Shown here in pieces: positions 1-5,666 of a DNA stretch of 8,044 nt (the stretch's first letter is position 1; each line of letters begins with the position of its first letter). This DNA is from Verrucomicrobiota bacterium. Its GTDB lineage: Bacteria > Verrucomicrobiota > Verrucomicrobiia > Chthoniobacterales > JAFAMB01. The stretch spans positions 1 through 8,044 of the forward strand of contig JAFAXJ010000675.1 in NCBI GenBank assembly GCA_019241095.1, given 5' to 3'. Made by a program: the position numbers and the translations under genes. Under the pieces are notes generated by a model. It saw only the letters and a program-made list of their open reading frames with translations. It searched no databases and was not told the DNA's origin.

Positions 1-1
1 A

Positions 2-280
2 GCCAAAAGCGCGGTTTTCGCCAGCCTTGCGGACGGAATCTGTGTTTCAGGAGCAATGACTGGTGAAACTGTGAACATCTCGGATCTGGCCGAAGTAAAG
101 GCAGTCCTGCCGGATGTGCCGGTAATAGCGAATACCGGTGTGAAGAAGGAAAATGTCAGCCAGATCTTATCGGTCGCTGATGGTGTGATAGTCGGTACTA
201 GCCTTAAGCGAGATGGCATTACCTGGAACCCTGTCGATGAGCGACGAGTTTCAGATTTCATGAGAGCGGCAAGAGGATGA
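2..280 (+). CDS. BtpA/SgcQ-family TIM-barrel protein, C-terminal part (5' end outside window)
   Basis: The frame is open from the window edge and ends at TGA 278-280, giving the last 92 residues or so of a protein whose start lies upstream. It runs through a DG.CVSGAMTGE segment, then V..IANTGVKKENV and ADGVIVGTSLK, and ends with NPVDERRV. This is the C-terminal pattern of the BtpA family (COG0434; BtpA of cyanobacteria, SgcQ of E. coli), where the GTGV..NV and G.IVGTS.K loops close the last strands of a TIM barrel and probably hold a phosphate. BtpA was named for photosystem I biogenesis. Outside cyanobacteria its relatives sit in sugar gene clusters and their reaction is mostly unassigned. 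The stop overlaps the kinase start by ATGA, so the two are translated together, which argues for a metabolic role here. The family call is firm, the reaction unknown. Confidence 0.85.
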   Translation, partial: AKSAVFASLADGICVSGAMTGETVNISDLAEVKAVLPDVPVIANTGVKKENVSQILSVADGVIVGTSLKRDGITWNPVDERRVSDFMRAARG

Positions 281-1806
281 ATTTCATCGGGGTCGATATC
301 GGAACGACCATGACAAAAAGCGTTCTGGTCAATGATCAAGCGCGCGTCTTAGCCGAAGCTCAGCAGCCCTCCACTCTTTACTCCGAGCATGCAACGTGGG
401 CTGAGCAGGATCCTCATCAATGGTGGGAAAATACCTGCATCGTCATTCGCAAAGTTCTTTCCAATGTGAATGCAGACAGCGTTGCGGCTATCGGTATCAG
501 CGGCATGGTGCCAGCCCTCGTGCTCCTTGATCGTCATGGAAAGCCTCTTCGTAGAAGTATTCAGCAAAATGATGCCAGAACCGAAGTCGAGATTAATGAA
601 ATTAAAGCTTGCTTCGACCAGAGCGTTTTTTACGCAAAGACTGGCGGAAGCATAAATCAGCAGATCCTGGCGCCTAAGCTGCGTTGGCTTCGACGTCATG
701 AACCGCGACTGATTTCGCAGATCGACCGGATCCTGGGCTCGTACGATTTTATTAATTTTCGCCTTACAGGAAATCTGAATGTCGAACACAATTGGGCTCT
801 GGAATCGGGTTTCTTTGAACTTAAGAAAGAGTCTTGGGATGCAGAACTGGTCGCGTTGGCTGAAATAAACGACTCGGTTCTGCCGCCGGTGCGGAGATCT
901 GAAGAATTTATTGGAACGGTAACACCTTCTTCATCTATAGAAACGAACCTTCGCGCCGGCACGCCGGTAGTCGCGGGGGTCGCTGATCATGTCGCATCGG
1001 CCTTCGCAGCTGGTCTTCAACAAAACGGAGATGTCCTGCTGAAATTCGGAGGCGCTGGAGACATTCTGTATAGTTCAGAGAGCTTGGTCACCGATCGCCG
1101 TTTGTTTATCGATTACCATGTGGTGCCGGAGAAGTTTTTGCTGAATGGGTGCATGGCGACTAGTGGCACGCTCCTGAAATGGTTTACGAGCCGTTTTTGC
1201 AGTGCGGATGAGAAAGACGCATATTCCCAAAATTCATCTATTTATCAGCTTTTGGATAGCCAAGTAAAAAGGATTCGGGCCGGGAGCGACGGACTGGTGG
1301 TTTTACCCTATTTCCTTGGTGAAAAAACACCGCTTCACGATCCTCGTGCCAGGGGAGTCATCCTTGGTTTGGACTTGCATCATGATCGTACCCATGTTTT
1401 CAGAGCAATCTTAGAATCAGTTGCTTATGCCTTTCGTCATCATTTCGATATCTTTGCGGAAAGGCACCTGCCTGTTCGGCAGGTATTTGCGTCTGATGGC
1501 GGCGCGGCGAGCGACGTTTGGTTGCAAGTTGCGGCCGATGTTTTACAACGACCTGTGTGGCGGGTTTTGGGGCATCCGGGCGCATCGTTGGGAGCCGCGT
1601 TTCTTGCCGGGAAAGCGTTCGGAGCTTTCCATTCCTGGGAGCAGGTGACACAGTTCGTCGGTTTCGATCGGCCTTTTGAGCCTCAAGAGAGTCTTAGGGA
1701 ATTATACGATCGCTACTACCAGATCTATCGAGAGACATATGAAAGTCTCAACTCTGTATTCTCGAAACTGGCCGAGACCCGATCAGGCAACGGATTACCT
1801 TCATGA
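277..1806 (+). CDS. FGGY-family carbohydrate kinase (xylulokinase-like, substrate unassigned)
   Basis: 509 residues, the normal length for an ATP-dependent FGGY sugar kinase in the cytoplasm. The first domain opens with GVDIGTTMTKSVLV (residues 5-18), the ATP phosphate loop. Next come QQNDAR (96-101) and APKLRWLRRHEP (132-143), both xylulokinase-like. GVADHVASAF (234-243) contains D237, the likely catalytic base by analogy with the Asp of xylulokinases. The C-terminal domain has FLGEKTPLHDPRARG (346-360) and the adenosine-side ASDGGAASDVW (405-415), followed by GHPGASLGAA. In E. coli XylB the substrate loop reads SGQMHG; here it is SGMVPA (75-80), so D-xylulose should not be assumed. The start ATG overlaps the previous TGA (ATGA), with AGAGG directly before it, and the stop overlaps the next start the same way. 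Coupling to a dehydrogenase suggests that a ketose or polyol made by one enzyme is phosphorylated by this one. Confidence 0.93.
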   Translation: MNFIGVDIGTTMTKSVLVNDQARVLAEAQQPSTLYSEHATWAEQDPHQWWENTCIVIRKVLSNVNADSVAAIGISGMVPALVLLDRHGKPLRRSIQQNDARTEVEINEIKACFDQSVFYAKTGGSINQQILAPKLRWLRRHEPRLISQIDRILGSYDFINFRLTGNLNVEHNWALESGFFELKKESWDAELVALAEINDSVLPPVRRSEEFIGTVTPSSSIETNLRAGTPVVAGVADHVASAFAAGLQQNGDVLLKFGGAGDILYSSESLVTDRRLFIDYHVVPEKFLLNGCMATSGTLLKWFTSRFCSADEKDAYSQNSSIYQLLDSQVKRIRAGSDGLVVLPYFLGEKTPLHDPRARGVILGLDLHHDRTHVFRAILESVAYAFRHHFDIFAERHLPVRQVFASDGGAASDVWLQVAADVLQRPVWRVLGHPGASLGAAFLAGKAFGAFHSWEQVTQFVGFDRPFEPQESLRELYDRYYQIYRETYESLNSVFSKLAETRSGNGLPS

Positions 1807-2603
1807 GGCAGCTTGAAAACCTGAATGCATTTGTCACGGGCGCCGGCTCCGGGATAGGACGCGCTATAGCGTTGCAGTTGGCCGAACGCGGAGCCCGGGT
1901 GTGGGTGAGCGATCGTTCGATCAGCTTGGCAGAAGCGGTAACGAAAGAGATCTCTGAAAACGGTTTTCAAGCTCTTTCAGCCGAGCTTGACGTGACGCGC
2001 GCAAAAGACGTCCTCTCCATGGCGGATCGGGTCTTTGAGACGGATGGACGTCTGGACATTTTAGTTGCAAATGCCGGCGTTTCCTCGATGAACCATTTTC
2101 TTGATCTGAGCGAAGAGGAATGGGATTTTAACTTTAACGTAAATAGCAAAGGTACTTTCCTGACGATCCAGAGCTTCGCGCGGCTCATGGTGGCGCAGGA
2201 TTTTCTTCCGGGTCGTCAGATTCGGGGGAAAATCATTGCAACTGCTTCCATGGCCGCACGTGCTGCAGCGCCTTTACTCGCGCATTACTCTGCTTCTAAA
2301 TTTGCGGTCGTTGGTCTGATCCAAGCGGTGGCAAAGGAACTCGCAAAACATCGAGTGACTGTGAACGCAGTGAATCCTGGATTCGTCCAAACGAGCATGC
2401 AGGAACGTGAGATAGCCTGGGAAGCCGGACTTCGAGGTATCAAAGGCTGCGAGGTAATTAATGAGTATTTAAGCGCCACTCCCCTAGGCCGCCTTGAGCA
2501 ACCCCAAGATGTGGGGCTGGTTGTCGCTTTTCTTGCTAGTCCGGATTCAGACTTTATGACCGGCGAAGCCTTAGAGGTTAACGGAGGCGCTTGGATTAGC
2601 TAA
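1803..2603 (+). CDS. SDR-family NAD(P)-dependent oxidoreductase, probable sugar/polyol dehydrogenase
   Basis: 266 residues, a classical short-chain dehydrogenase of standard length. TGAGSGIG (12-19) is the Rossmann glycine motif. D37 at the end of the second strand favours NAD(H) over NADP(H). The remaining classical elements are NAG (90-92), N114, S149 and YSASK (Y162, K166), which complete the Asn-Ser-Tyr-Lys tetrad, and VNAVNPG (187-193) after it. The C-terminal part has TPLGRLEQPQDVG and a final TGEALEVNGG, usual for sugar and polyol members. ATG 1803 overlaps the kinase stop in an ATGA with no convincing Shine-Dalgarno site, so translation probably depends on ribosomes finishing the kinase. 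It is the last gene of the operon, and the next gene is convergent. Expected role: interconversion of a hydroxyl and keto group on the substrate or product of the kinase. The exact substrate cannot be read from sequence. Confidence 0.92.
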   Translation: MRQLENLNAFVTGAGSGIGRAIALQLAERGARVWVSDRSISLAEAVTKEISENGFQALSAELDVTRAKDVLSMADRVFETDGRLDILVANAGVSSMNHFLDLSEEEWDFNFNVNSKGTFLTIQSFARLMVAQDFLPGRQIRGKIIATASMAARAAAPLLAHYSASKFAVVGLIQAVAKELAKHRVTVNAVNPGFVQTSMQEREIAWEAGLRGIKGCEVINEYLSATPLGRLEQPQDVGLVVAFLASPDSDFMTGEALEVNGGAWIS

Positions 2604-2794
2604 CAGACGGAACACCGCGAAGACCCAACAAGCGCGAGATTGCAGGAATTGAGCGACGGCGTGTCTGGTTTACTGTAGGATTTTCGGCACAGTCCGTCGA
2701 TCGGTTCGGTTTCCGGGCAAATGGACTACAATTTTGCCCGAGACGCGGGCACGGTTTCTGCCCGGACGCGGCACGATGCTTTTGGAGCTGCGAT
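2604..2794. other. Intergenic spacer between convergent genes, with repeat cluster
   Basis: Spacer between the end of the SDR and the end of the minus-strand deaminase. I see no gene in it. Its second half holds the CGGGCA/TGCCCG repeat cluster listed separately. A longer-range pair, CGACGG at 2654-2659 and CCGTCG at 2694-2699, could also fold. No classical hairpin plus U-run terminator is visible on either strand, so the repeat cluster is the best candidate for ending transcription from both sides. Confidence 0.5.
2712..2775. repeat. Cluster of interleaved inverted and direct repeats (CGGGCA / TGCCCG)
   Basis: Within 64 bases the core CGGGCA or its complement occurs four times, in alternating orientation. 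CGGGCAAA (2714-2721) pairs with TTTGCCCG (2733-2740), and CGGGCA (2746-2751) pairs with TGCCCG (2759-2764), giving two side-by-side hairpins. Alternatively TCCGGGCA (2712-2719) pairs with TGCCCGGA (2759-2766) around an inner TGCCCG (2735-2740)/CGGGCA (2746-2751) hairpin. The two folds exclude each other. There is also a degenerate direct repeat: the 18 bases at 2736-2753 recur at 2760-2775 with two single-base losses. It may act as a bidirectional terminator or be a small extragenic palindromic element. The pairing is seen directly; the role is inferred. Confidence 0.6.
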
Positions 2795-3253
2795 TCAACA
2801 AGTTGCTTGCTCTCCGGCGATATCCTCGTTCCAAAGATCCGGTTTGTCCCGAATGAATCGTGACATCAGCTCAATGCAACGTTCGTCGTTCAGGATTTCC
2901 ACCGAGACACCGTGATCCCGGAGAAACTGTTCATTACCTCCAAACGTTCTGGCTTCACCGATGACGACTCGAGGAATCTTGAATTGAACGATGGTTCCCG
3001 CGCACATCATACAAGGCGACAGCGTCGTAAAAAGAGTAGTATTCGCGTAAGATTTCCTGCGCCCGGCGGCTCGGAGACAGTCCATTTCTCCATGTGCAAT
3101 CGGATCACCTTTTTGGACACGCTGATTGTGTCCCGAAGCAATCAGGTCAGGGCCTTGCATGAGCACACTGCCAATAGGCACCCCTCCTTCATCATAGCTT
3201 TTTCTTGCCTGACGTAACGCTTCATTGATGCCGACCAAATCTTCCAGTGACAT
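2795..3253 (-). CDS. Cytosine deaminase, yeast Fcy1-like (CDA-fold zinc enzyme)
   Basis: 152 residues of the cytidine/deoxycytidylate deaminase fold. Zinc ligands and catalytic glutamate are visible as HGE (H54, E56) and PCMMC (C81, C84). The protein aligns along most of its length with Saccharomyces Fcy1 rather than with TadA or the larger TIM-barrel E. coli CodA. Shared segments include EGGVPIG (22-28), GHN.R.QKGD (41-50), TTLFTTLSPC (72-81), IPR.V.GE (93-100), DERC (123-126) and WNEDI (141-145). By that alignment the yeast substrate contacts Asn51, Phe114, Trp152, Asp155 and Ile156 correspond to N43, F104, W141, D144 and I145, all kept. Expected reaction: cytosine plus water to uracil plus ammonia, in pyrimidine salvage. 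The gene stands alone, convergent to the sugar operon. ATG 3253 lacks a clear Shine-Dalgarno site, and a 9-bp inverted repeat lies just upstream. Another small nucleobase or pterin substrate remains possible. Confidence 0.88.
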   Translation of the reverse strand: MSLEDLVGINEALRQARKSYDEGGVPIGSVLMQGPDLIASGHNQRVQKGDPIAHGEMDCLRAAGRRKSYANTTLFTTLSPCMMCAGTIVQFKIPRVVIGEARTFGGNEQFLRDHGVSVEILNDERCIELMSRFIRDKPDLWNEDIAGEQATC

Positions 3254-3512
3254 TCACGTACACTTCGGGGCGCTTGCGCTTGGACTGCAAGCGCAATTTC
3301 ATCAACTATTTTTCGGTTCGAAGGATCCAGTCGCTTAACGCGTGCACGAATAGGGAAGTGTCAATAGGAGGTTGCCGCGGGTCAAAAATACAAGAAAATG
3401 AGTTAAAGGCTTGATTCGATTGTGAGGCCGTCCAAGCATGCAGATTGACTCGTATACTCCGGTGTCTGGAACCTTTCTACTTTGCGAAAAATAAACATGC
3501 TTCTTGAGGAAT
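3254..3512. other. Non-coding stretch upstream of the deaminase
   Basis: No credible gene on either strand; the open frames here lack protein-like composition. On the minus strand a perfect TTGACA (-35 consensus) lies at 3364-3359, about 105 bases before the deaminase start, but the hexamers 17-19 bases downstream match the -10 consensus poorly. On the plus strand TATACT at 3453-3458 resembles a -10 box without a good -35. A strong inverted repeat at 3274-3296 is listed separately. Confidence 0.4.
3274..3296. repeat. Perfect 9-bp inverted repeat upstream of the cytosine deaminase
   Basis: TTGCGCTTG (3274-3282) and CAAGCGCAA (3288-3296) are perfect complements with the loop GACTG. The repeat lies 21 bases upstream of the deaminase ATG on the minus strand, in the likely leader or promoter. 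On the plus strand only TTTC follows it, too short for a convincing terminator tract. It could be a leader hairpin controlling translation or an operator for a dimeric regulator. Confidence 0.6.
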
Positions 3513-3734
3513 ATGCGAATTTGGAGAGAACGGCTGACATTTGATTTCGGCAAATCTTGCGAGCGCTTACGAATTCGATTTGACGGTGAAGAATCAGGCT
3601 TGCTCTGGTTTTCCGATCGGAAAGAAGATGAGCCAAGTTGCGGCTCTGGTTTTGTTATTAGATCAACCGCGCGGCAATTAGAGAAGTCCCTGGAACAAAA
3701 GGTTTACCAGGTGCGCCAGCGATTTCGAAGCTAA
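3513..3734 (+). CDS. Small hypothetical ORF, doubtful
   Basis: 73 codons from ATG 3513 to TAA 3732-3734; an in-frame TTG at 3504 could extend it by three. GAGGA (3506-3510) precedes the ATG, but only 2 bases away, which is too close to be a good site. I do not recognise the product. It begins with a short strand-like LTFDF, is rich in charged residues, has a central SCGSGFVI segment and ends in a basic stretch (QLEKSLEQKVYQVRQRFRS) that could be one helix. No signal peptide or membrane segment is seen. It is the only frame between the deaminase and hicA with reasonable amino-acid composition, and it would converge with hicA. It may be a real small protein, a gene remnant or chance. Confidence 0.25.
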   Translation: MRIWRERLTFDFGKSCERLRIRFDGEESGLLWFSDRKEDEPSCGSGFVIRSTARQLEKSLEQKVYQVRQRFRS

Positions 3735-3785
3735 CAGGTGCGTTTCAACGTGATCGGGAGCGCATGCTCTTTGGAGCGACACTTT

Positions 3786-4037
3786 TCACGGAGAGTATTC
3801 CAAGGTCTTGATAATGTGCTCCTTAGTAGTCCCTTTGTGCCGAGCGACCGCGAGCAAGACAGCATTGATAGTTTTGACATTGAGCACCGGTTGATCCGGA
3901 ATGGTGATCTTGTGAATTGAAGGCTGATGTGTGCGCAATTGAAAGTGCAACCCTTCCTGGGCGTGCTCAACGTAATTCCAGTGCGCACACAGGCTGCGGA
4001 TCAGATCTTTTCCTGACAGATCTTTAAGCGACTTCAC
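3786..4037 (-). CDS. hicA: HicA-family toxin (type II toxin-antitoxin mRNA interferase)
   Basis: 83 residues, the usual size for HicA, a small dsRBD-like ribonuclease that cleaves mRNA when free of its antitoxin. The opening LKDLSGKDLIRSL (4-16) is the HicA start pattern. The catalytic site, usually G-S-H, appears as G29-L30-H31, so the histidine is kept and the serine replaced by leucine. ITIPDQPVLNVKTINAVL (44-61) matches the family's conserved IP.H..L..GTL..IL strand-helix, and TTKEHIIKTL (70-79) its last helix. Start is GTG 4037, overlapping the upstream TGA as GTGA, so toxin translation follows antitoxin translation. The order is antitoxin first, the reverse of E. coli hicAB but common for this subtype. 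By family rule the toxin is held inactive in complex with the HicB-like protein. Whether the Ser-to-Leu change reduces activity is unknown. Confidence 0.82.
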   Translation of the reverse strand: MKSLKDLSGKDLIRSLCAHWNYVEHAQEGLHFQLRTHQPSIHKITIPDQPVLNVKTINAVLLAVARHKGTTKEHIIKTLEYSP

Positions 4038-4252
4038 GCCAGAACAGAAATTTCTGCCACCATTTTGTCGAGGTGAATCGTGAGCTTGTGATGGTTCTCA
4101 CCTTGAAAATGGGCGCGGACCGCTTCTTCAACATTATTTTTCAAATGCCTGAAATTTGTGCCTTCCGTAAATATATCCTCGCTTGAACACGTTGCTGTCC
4201 AACTGTGATCCTCTTCTTCAGAGATCTCGAAAACCAAGAATTTACGCACCAT
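4034..4252 (-). CDS. hicB: HicB-like antitoxin, short form without DNA-binding domain
   Basis: 72 residues forming one HicB-like domain of partial RNase H fold. It has N-terminal strands FLVFEISEEEDHSWTATC (5-22), then DIFTEGTNFRHLKNNVEEAV (26-45), the conserved IFTE.....L..NV.EAV helix, then RAHF and a closing IHLDKMVAEISV strand. Such short proteins are often misnamed 2-oxoisovalerate dehydrogenase beta subunit in databases, though they are antitoxin-like. It ends right after this domain, so the helix-turn-helix or ribbon-helix-helix found in longer HicB proteins is absent. It should neutralise HicA by direct binding, but autorepression of the promoter is not evident. Start ATG 4252 is preceded by AGGGGGG. 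The gene is divergent from the oxidoreductase at 4397 and overlaps hicA by 4 bases. Confidence 0.8.
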   Translation of the reverse strand: MVRKFLVFEISEEEDHSWTATCSSEDIFTEGTNFRHLKNNVEEAVRAHFQGENHHKLTIHLDKMVAEISVLA

Positions 4253-4259
4253 ATTATTG

Positions 4260-4266
4260 CCCCCCT
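4260..4266 (-). promoter_or_regulatory. G-run ribosome binding site of hicB
   Basis: On the minus strand AGGGGGG lies 7 bases before ATG 4252. It is an unusually G-rich Shine-Dalgarno-like site, and it supports this start for the antitoxin. Confidence 0.55.
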
Positions 4267-4305
4267 GATAGCATCTCTAATATCTCTCAAATGTTACTGC
4301 CGATA

Positions 4306-4335
4306 GCCAGCAAGACAAGTACTGTCTAATCTGGC
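4306..4335. repeat. Nested inverted repeat in the hicB / oxidoreductase divergent spacer
   Basis: Outer arms GCCAG (4306-4310) and CTGGC (4331-4335) enclose inner arms AGACA (4313-4317) and TGTCT (4323-4327) around AGTAC. The arms are separated by 2 and 3 bases. Together they make a 10-bp stem with one asymmetric internal loop, or a two-part operator. It overlaps TCTAAT (4325-4330), a possible -10 box for the downstream oxidoreductase, although no good -35 is present. The rest of the 4253-4396 spacer holds no gene. The repeat is seen; a regulatory role is inferred. Confidence 0.5.
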
Positions 4336-4396
4336 AGAAGGTGCGCGTGTAGAATCGAACTTCGAGTCTCAACTGACCTTACTGAGTGTAAATCGC

Positions 4397-5428
4397 ATGA
4401 GAAAAACAGCTCGTCTTGTCCAAGTGGGTTTAGGGGTATGGGGTCGCAACTGGGCCTCGAAAATGGTTCCTAAGGTAAGCTTGGCCGAAACTGTGGCGTG
4501 GGTTGATGGAATCACTGCCGTCCGGGATATGGCTATCAAAGAGCTCGCACTCGATCCGAAACGATGCTTTAGCTCGTTACCTGAGGCTTTGAAGAGCTAC
4601 GCTGCTGATGGTGTCATTGGAATCGTTCCACTTTCAGCTCACGCCGATGTTGTCAGGTCTGCGATCCAGGCGCAAAAACACGTATTGATTGAAAAGCCGT
4701 TTGCTCCTGGCACAAAGATAGCTCAGGAGTTAGTTGCGGAATCGGCAGAGCAGGGTGTGATTTGTCACGTTAGCCAGAATTATCGTTTCTTTCCGGCCCC
4801 GAGGAAAGCATTAGAATTGATTCGAGAAGGGTATCTTGGTCGTTTATGGAGTCTCGATGTAGAGTTTCAAAGATACGCGCCGGGAATAGGATATCGATAT
4901 TACGACTTGCCGAATCCCATTCTGGCGGACATGTCGATACACCATTATGATCTAATTCGGATGGTGCTTGGACGGGAGCCGAACAGAGTCATATGCCGTA
5001 CCTGGAATGTGCCTGGCAGCCCGTTCAAATTTCATCCGTGTTGTGCCGCGTTGATGCAGTTTGGCGATATACCGGTGACCTATCGCGGAAACTGGATGTC
5101 ACAAGGCGAACCAACCCCTTGGGCGGGCCACTGGCGTCTCGACTTTGATGAGGGGCAATTGCGTTTTACCAGTAGAGTGGATGCGGATATGAGTGCGGAC
5201 GCGGATCGAGTGTGGATGAAGAAGAGGGGCGAAACTGAGAAACCGATCCCGCTAGAGACAGATAATTTGTTAGGCAGAGTTGGGACTACTGATGCTTTCT
5301 GCAAGGCAATACTCGGTTTACCAGTTCCACAATTCGCAGCAACAGCTACCGATAATGTGCTCAGCATACGTTTGATGGAAGCGATGATCCAGTCTGCTGA
5401 GTCGGGTGGCAGTGCCGTAGATCTCTAG
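4397..5428 (+). CDS. Gfo/Idh/MocA-family oxidoreductase
   Basis: 343 residues, typical for this NAD(P)-dependent family of sugar and inositol dehydrogenases. The N-terminal Rossmann domain starts with LVQVGLGVWGRNWA (7-20), giving GLGVWG as the dinucleotide loop. EKPFA (99-103) is the conserved EKP motif whose lysine acts in catalysis. The C-terminal domain has ADMSIHHYDLIRMVLG (177-192), the family's D..IH..D helix with candidate catalytic His and Asp, then strands ending near residue 260 and a last helix with TDNVLSIRLMEAMIQS. ATG 4397 has no good Shine-Dalgarno site; the frame is open upstream to a TAG at 4304-4306 but offers no better start. It seems to be transcribed alone from the spacer shared with hicB. 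The substrate is probably a sugar, inositol or derivative, and cannot be specified. A link to the sugar operon at the left is possible but not shown. Confidence 0.9.
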   Translation: MRKTARLVQVGLGVWGRNWASKMVPKVSLAETVAWVDGITAVRDMAIKELALDPKRCFSSLPEALKSYAADGVIGIVPLSAHADVVRSAIQAQKHVLIEKPFAPGTKIAQELVAESAEQGVICHVSQNYRFFPAPRKALELIREGYLGRLWSLDVEFQRYAPGIGYRYYDLPNPILADMSIHHYDLIRMVLGREPNRVICRTWNVPGSPFKFHPCCAALMQFGDIPVTYRGNWMSQGEPTPWAGHWRLDFDEGQLRFTSRVDADMSADADRVWMKKRGETEKPIPLETDNLLGRVGTTDAFCKAILGLPVPQFAATATDNVLSIRLMEAMIQSAESGGSAVDL

Positions 5429-5666
5429 CAGGATGAATATGCAACCCTTTATCGAGGGATAGCACACTTTCCTCATACGGCCCGCCCGTCAGAGCCAAGA
5501 AATGCAGGGCTGGGAAGTCGGGCTGATCAGGGCACTTAAAAACTTGGTTCGCAGCGCGGCGCCAGGATTTGCTGTTCACGGTGCTTCGGCCTGACTAACT
5601 AAAGAAAAAGCTTTATAGACAACTTGCGACAAATCTGAGGAAAGACCCTTGATGTTCATCAGGAGA
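5429..5666. other. Convergent spacer between oxidoreductase and sigma factor
   Basis: No gene or convincing terminator seen. TGATG/CATCA at 5650-5661 is nearly palindromic but leaves only a 2-base loop. The AT-rich AAAGAAAAAGCTTTATAG near 5600-5617 is the only T/A-tract that could serve transcription ending. Confidence 0.3.

Noticed and set aside
2912..3217. Plus-strand ORF of 101 codons
   Set aside because: Entirely antisense to the cytosine deaminase, which has clear catalytic motifs; composition is not protein-like.
3351..3372. TAGGAGG on the plus strand as a ribosome binding site
   Set aside because: The only start after it (TTG) leads to a frame that stops after nine codons.
3335..3636. 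Minus-strand ORFs of 72 and 77 codons in the gap
   Set aside because: Overlap each other in different frames, lack ribosome sites and show low-complexity, non-protein-like composition.
4349..4372. GTTCGATTC on the minus strand, like a tRNA T-loop
   Set aside because: The flanking bases do not form a 5-bp T-stem and no acceptor, D or anticodon arm can be built around it; neither a tRNA nor a convincing attachment site.
5361..5579. Minus-strand 72-codon ORF overlapping the oxidoreductase 3' end
   Set aside because: Starts at GTG without a ribosome site, overlaps a firm gene antisense by 68 bases and has no recognisable domain.
5650..5661. TGATG-TT-CATCA as terminator of the sigma gene
   Set aside because: Loop of two bases and no U-tract after it; unlikely to work as a hairpin terminator.
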